Positions 63,601-64,000 of a DNA stretch of 64,000 bases are shown in pieces. The stretch covers positions 1 through 64,000 of the forward strand of contig CAXXFH010000003.1 in NCBI GenBank assembly GCA_963677085.2, in the 5' to 3' direction. Under the pieces are notes generated by a model. The model was not told the origin of the DNA, ran no database searches, and saw only the letters and a list, made by a program, of their open reading frames with translations. A program made the translations under genes and the position numbers. The DNA is from G963677085 sp963677085 (GTDB lineage Bacteria; Planctomycetota; Planctomycetia; Pirellulales; Thermoguttaceae). Position 1 is the stretch's first letter; each line of letters opens with the position of its first letter.

Positions 63601-64000
63601 AGAACGATCGCCTATTGAAGGCGGAAACGACGTACGAGGTACCCATTCCAGTGGTCGAAACGAGCCAAACCACGCGCCGCTTCCTCACGCTGGAAACGGC
63701 GGCACGCGACGAGGTGGTTTTCGACATGCCCGCGGGACTCGATGCGCTCAGCCGCCAACAAAAGCAGTGGCAAACCCTGGCCTCGATCCTGGGGCAAGCC
63801 GTTTCGCAGGCCTACCTGGTACAGCCGGGAATGGCGGCGCCGCGGTTGGCGTATCACACGCAACCCCGCCAAGTCGTGCAGACCGCCGGTGCCAGCATCG
63901 GTTTGGCCGAAACCGACTTGATCGCCGACGCCAACGGTGCGTACCGTGGCCGAGTTGTTTTTCGAGTAGATAACAAAACCGAGCAGTTCCTCGAACTGCA
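57636..64000 (+). CDS. Giant fused membrane protein with two more units of the unit-A family (3' end outside window)
   Basis: I translated this frame from the ATG at 57636 to the last base and met no stop, so the product exceeds 2,121 residues. It starts with a signal peptide (residues 1-48, hydrophobic WGLATAIVWGMAYGSFSMAAEA). Unit B1 has the twin motif LFVPFEDLHVLLENQ and RVLLPREQYDDLLKRA (61-94), a long beta-rich ectodomain, and three membrane segments near 1158-1240. A second signal-peptide-like stretch follows (about 1250-1275, TVALLLVLIFSATATAADA). Unit B2 opens with IIIPYDPS and IMVPYARYVELWNRA (about 1301-1330) and runs off the window. An in-frame ATG at 61353 precedes the second signal. 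This fits a fusion of two ancestral genes. Function unknown. Confidence 0.85.
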   Translation, partial: MRSLLWAMFGRLYQVFRRPRCSLWGLATAIVWGMAYGSFSMAAEAATPHVATPDATKKTRELFVPFEDLHVLLENQPRRVLLPREQYDDLLKRAKRTPKEDVPFTAAVIAGNYQIDVEEGRARIAGQLIVEVLDDGLHAVPLDLTRVGLQSATLDEQPAAIGRQSNGKLLLFVEGRGRHSLALQMVAPLQTTAAWQVLSIRLPSAPSGSLRMTVPGDVELKSGTEVISREVDSQAKVTRFQLVPRPGDMTLTLSLNSHLAQQQRVVMASTVLFDEVTEAYEKLHATISLRVLRRAVKDFRLSVPADFEVTKVDCPLLSQWNVDKQAGRKVLSVQLREETIEPVLLHIAATRTPGRLDDWSFPAIRPLDVVSEVSILGLLLEQRLQAENIAAESLVPIDTAELQPVLPSTIRNNEADGPPLKSVVAYYAPQGDFSLQARFTKPAASMAVKSNLLWIIDEQGHELRGGLALLPQYEKRFAFDLTVPDGWHMQEVAGSDGSRLQFERHGQKTDQGRIRVRVPHGIAVGQDFHVNFHAVRTPPDWLGSWTTQAVELPQFAVLGAEPDTGAVAIETRDDLSIRSDELKGLAPLDEGEKSAWRLEGVPAQLAYRYDARPLEGTFTVRRTPARITARTFSFLSILPEGLAAHYELTYEVTEARTRQLVVELPKQTPSTLAIRGLDGVALKEYGSTEVGDQRRWTVLLAEAQQGTVRLALDFQQPLPSNEPKGFELPIVRAGEVAYQSGMVAVEGHAELDVQVKTTARSADVGELAGADYQPGRRLLGVYDFVGDSPTVTVDVFRRPGYPLRAAIVRQATLNTYLSPEGVAQTQADFVLRTKALFIEAQLPAHSTLWSVVLDGSPVKPQKENGRLLVSLPGTAATVDRHLRLVYANDIRRVNLSTHLQIPAPRLLLRDEQETAPVNVPLAELTWKLHLPEGYEITKTGGTLTTDDIVRPQPAALDVAAVLYAMAGGVNPFHGCVRAAREAASLSVDKSYRYSREMPAGIALEDETMDLELEEATVGMQPLEKYGAVARSGDAPPAEEMPAATPAPPADDPFGESEDRLKDAVPKPPEPAPSPAQTAEEKLAESDKEIAAGERGERAVVTRGGGAKRAQVRFDLLGVRSLVIDLADVNAMGQTVSFQSLGVAPELEVTVAERTRLGMFAWGLFLAVLLYGVSLTNRPVGRKIRYLVILVLVATLVPLVVDGVAAVRTFNIVFYAASLLVPYYLIAGTVKWLVRACSNTMAKPANVASKAAPATVALLLVLIFSATATAADAQKTGQPQRGQLPFGIQILEPPTPVTVPQDAIIIPYDPSSETGIRDARQIMVPYARYVELWNRAYPDKKIDDRPAPAPYALAGAVYRTVLAEGDDLLVEGILVIDVFEEGHVEVPLRLQGGVYVRATLDGRPARISVARPVLPDGRQGVNAPAQPMAQQAMPQQANMQQAGPAVPLAVLQVSGKGRHQLEVGIRLRLSRQGGWRTLDGVLPTAPATALTITVPEAETEVRVSAVADRSEHETTKANETIETALRADGRLSLRWRAKVAAGEVDRSLTAQSTAVLDVREDALRMVWRLDLEFRRSQREQFQFRLPEGYLVEKVIGDNIRGWKVETANGASTLDVNLLAAAKDREQIVVEMRRTLDEENQAGHGEFAVPAVDVPAANLHSGTITIRRSPVLEVRMLDQRGVQRTDIPADAETLAGGSEDADNPRPIQLFQAYRFATTPFTLRLAAVPIAARVTANVQTLLNVAQHECSLASRVILSVRDRAIYGAEVFLPEDIKLNRVVAPGEYQWAETTVNGRRLLTVYLGQGHLGQVSVSVEGTLPAPEKASVLLPRVDVQNVEHQRGHIAVIVDPGQDVRATKLRNCESVLVKPLHQWLSAELRPQTRLALQYSGGDYAGRLTLSARKALVNCTTISNVRITNRTVEETVLLNFHVARAGIREVVFQIPRWMADARIAVPMLRQKTIEPVDDDPDAPLRVRLELQDDRMGELRVLVENDRLLKAETTYEVPIPVVETSQTTRRFLTLETAARDEVVFDMPAGLDALSRQQKQWQTLASILGQAVSQAYLVQPGMAAPRLAYHTQPRQVVQTAGASIGLAETDLIADANGAYRGRVVFRVDNKTEQFLEL

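Noticed and set aside
1..64000. CRISPR array, rRNA operon, restriction-modification or named antiphage system
   Set aside because: I saw no regular repeat-spacer array, no rRNA-like segments, and no recognised defence genes in the window.

Overview
The window looks like a GC-rich planctomycete chromosome, most probably Pirellulales-like. The evidence is a set of lineage-typical families: a prepilin-leader DUF1559 protein beside a small lipoprotein, a secreted protein with an LEPLEQRRLLS-type N-terminal motif, a PEP-CTERM protein, a large HzsA-like multi-CxxCH protein, two Tat-exported Gfo/Idh/MocA oxidoreductases, a BBP2-type porin, and very large unnamed secreted or membrane proteins. No taxonomic search was possible.

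Layout. 1-0.5 kb: end of a tyrosine recombinase abutting the 3' end of a tRNA-Ser, so probably the edge of an integrated element. 1-6.3 kb: a secreted SdrD-B-like adhesin-type protein and an orphan FeeM-like acyltransferase. 6.4-14.4 kb: a PEP-CTERM protein and a double HzsA-like protein on the minus strand, with a divergent GntR/FCD regulator and a perfect 12-bp palindrome at its start. 14.5-18.4 kb: DUF1559 protein, lipoprotein, CheD, a small basic protein and a pilin-like protein, with two kinds of short repeat. 18.7-23.7 kb: chaperone genes clpB and dnaK. 24.3-29.7 kb: housekeeping run pheA, tpiA, secG, yicC, gmk, rpoZ, coaC, coaB. 29.9-32.8 kb: a membrane protein and two sugar/phosphofructokinase genes. 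33.6-39.5 kb: zinc-ribbon protein, a ketosynthase homologue lacking catalytic residues, an acidic membrane protein, a GAF-PAS-PilZ protein and a degenerate GGDEF protein. 39.9-45.2 kb: ABC-F ATPase, XylR/AraC regulator, BBP2 porin. 45.6-50.8 kb: two Gfo/Idh/MocA paralogues and a SUMF1-type lipoprotein. 51.5-53.5 kb: ApbE and an EamA transporter. 53.9-64 kb: two overlapping giant genes, the second running off the window.

How the genes work together. The 24-30 kb run couples nucleotide, CoA, glycolytic, secretion and transcription housekeeping genes. The 12-14 kb region reads as a regulated export/redox module (GntR, PEP-CTERM and HzsA-like proteins sharing a discoidin-like domain). The 36-39.5 kb pair suggests c-di-GMP sensing without synthesis. 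The best candidate for an undescribed system is the giant pair at 53.9-64 kb. It encodes three related units (one in the first protein, two fused in the second), each made of a signal peptide, a twin 'PY/PF' motif, a long beta-rich ectodomain and, in the two units fully visible, a membrane anchor. The second gene's ribosome-binding site and start codon lie in a perfect hairpin that also holds the first gene's stop codon.

The window also carries several short mobile-looking repeats: a family of about 105 bp with terminal inverted repeats (four good copies, two decayed) and a palindromic MITE-like family (17.7 and 51.5 kb). Some copies supply stop codons or N-terminal codons to host genes.
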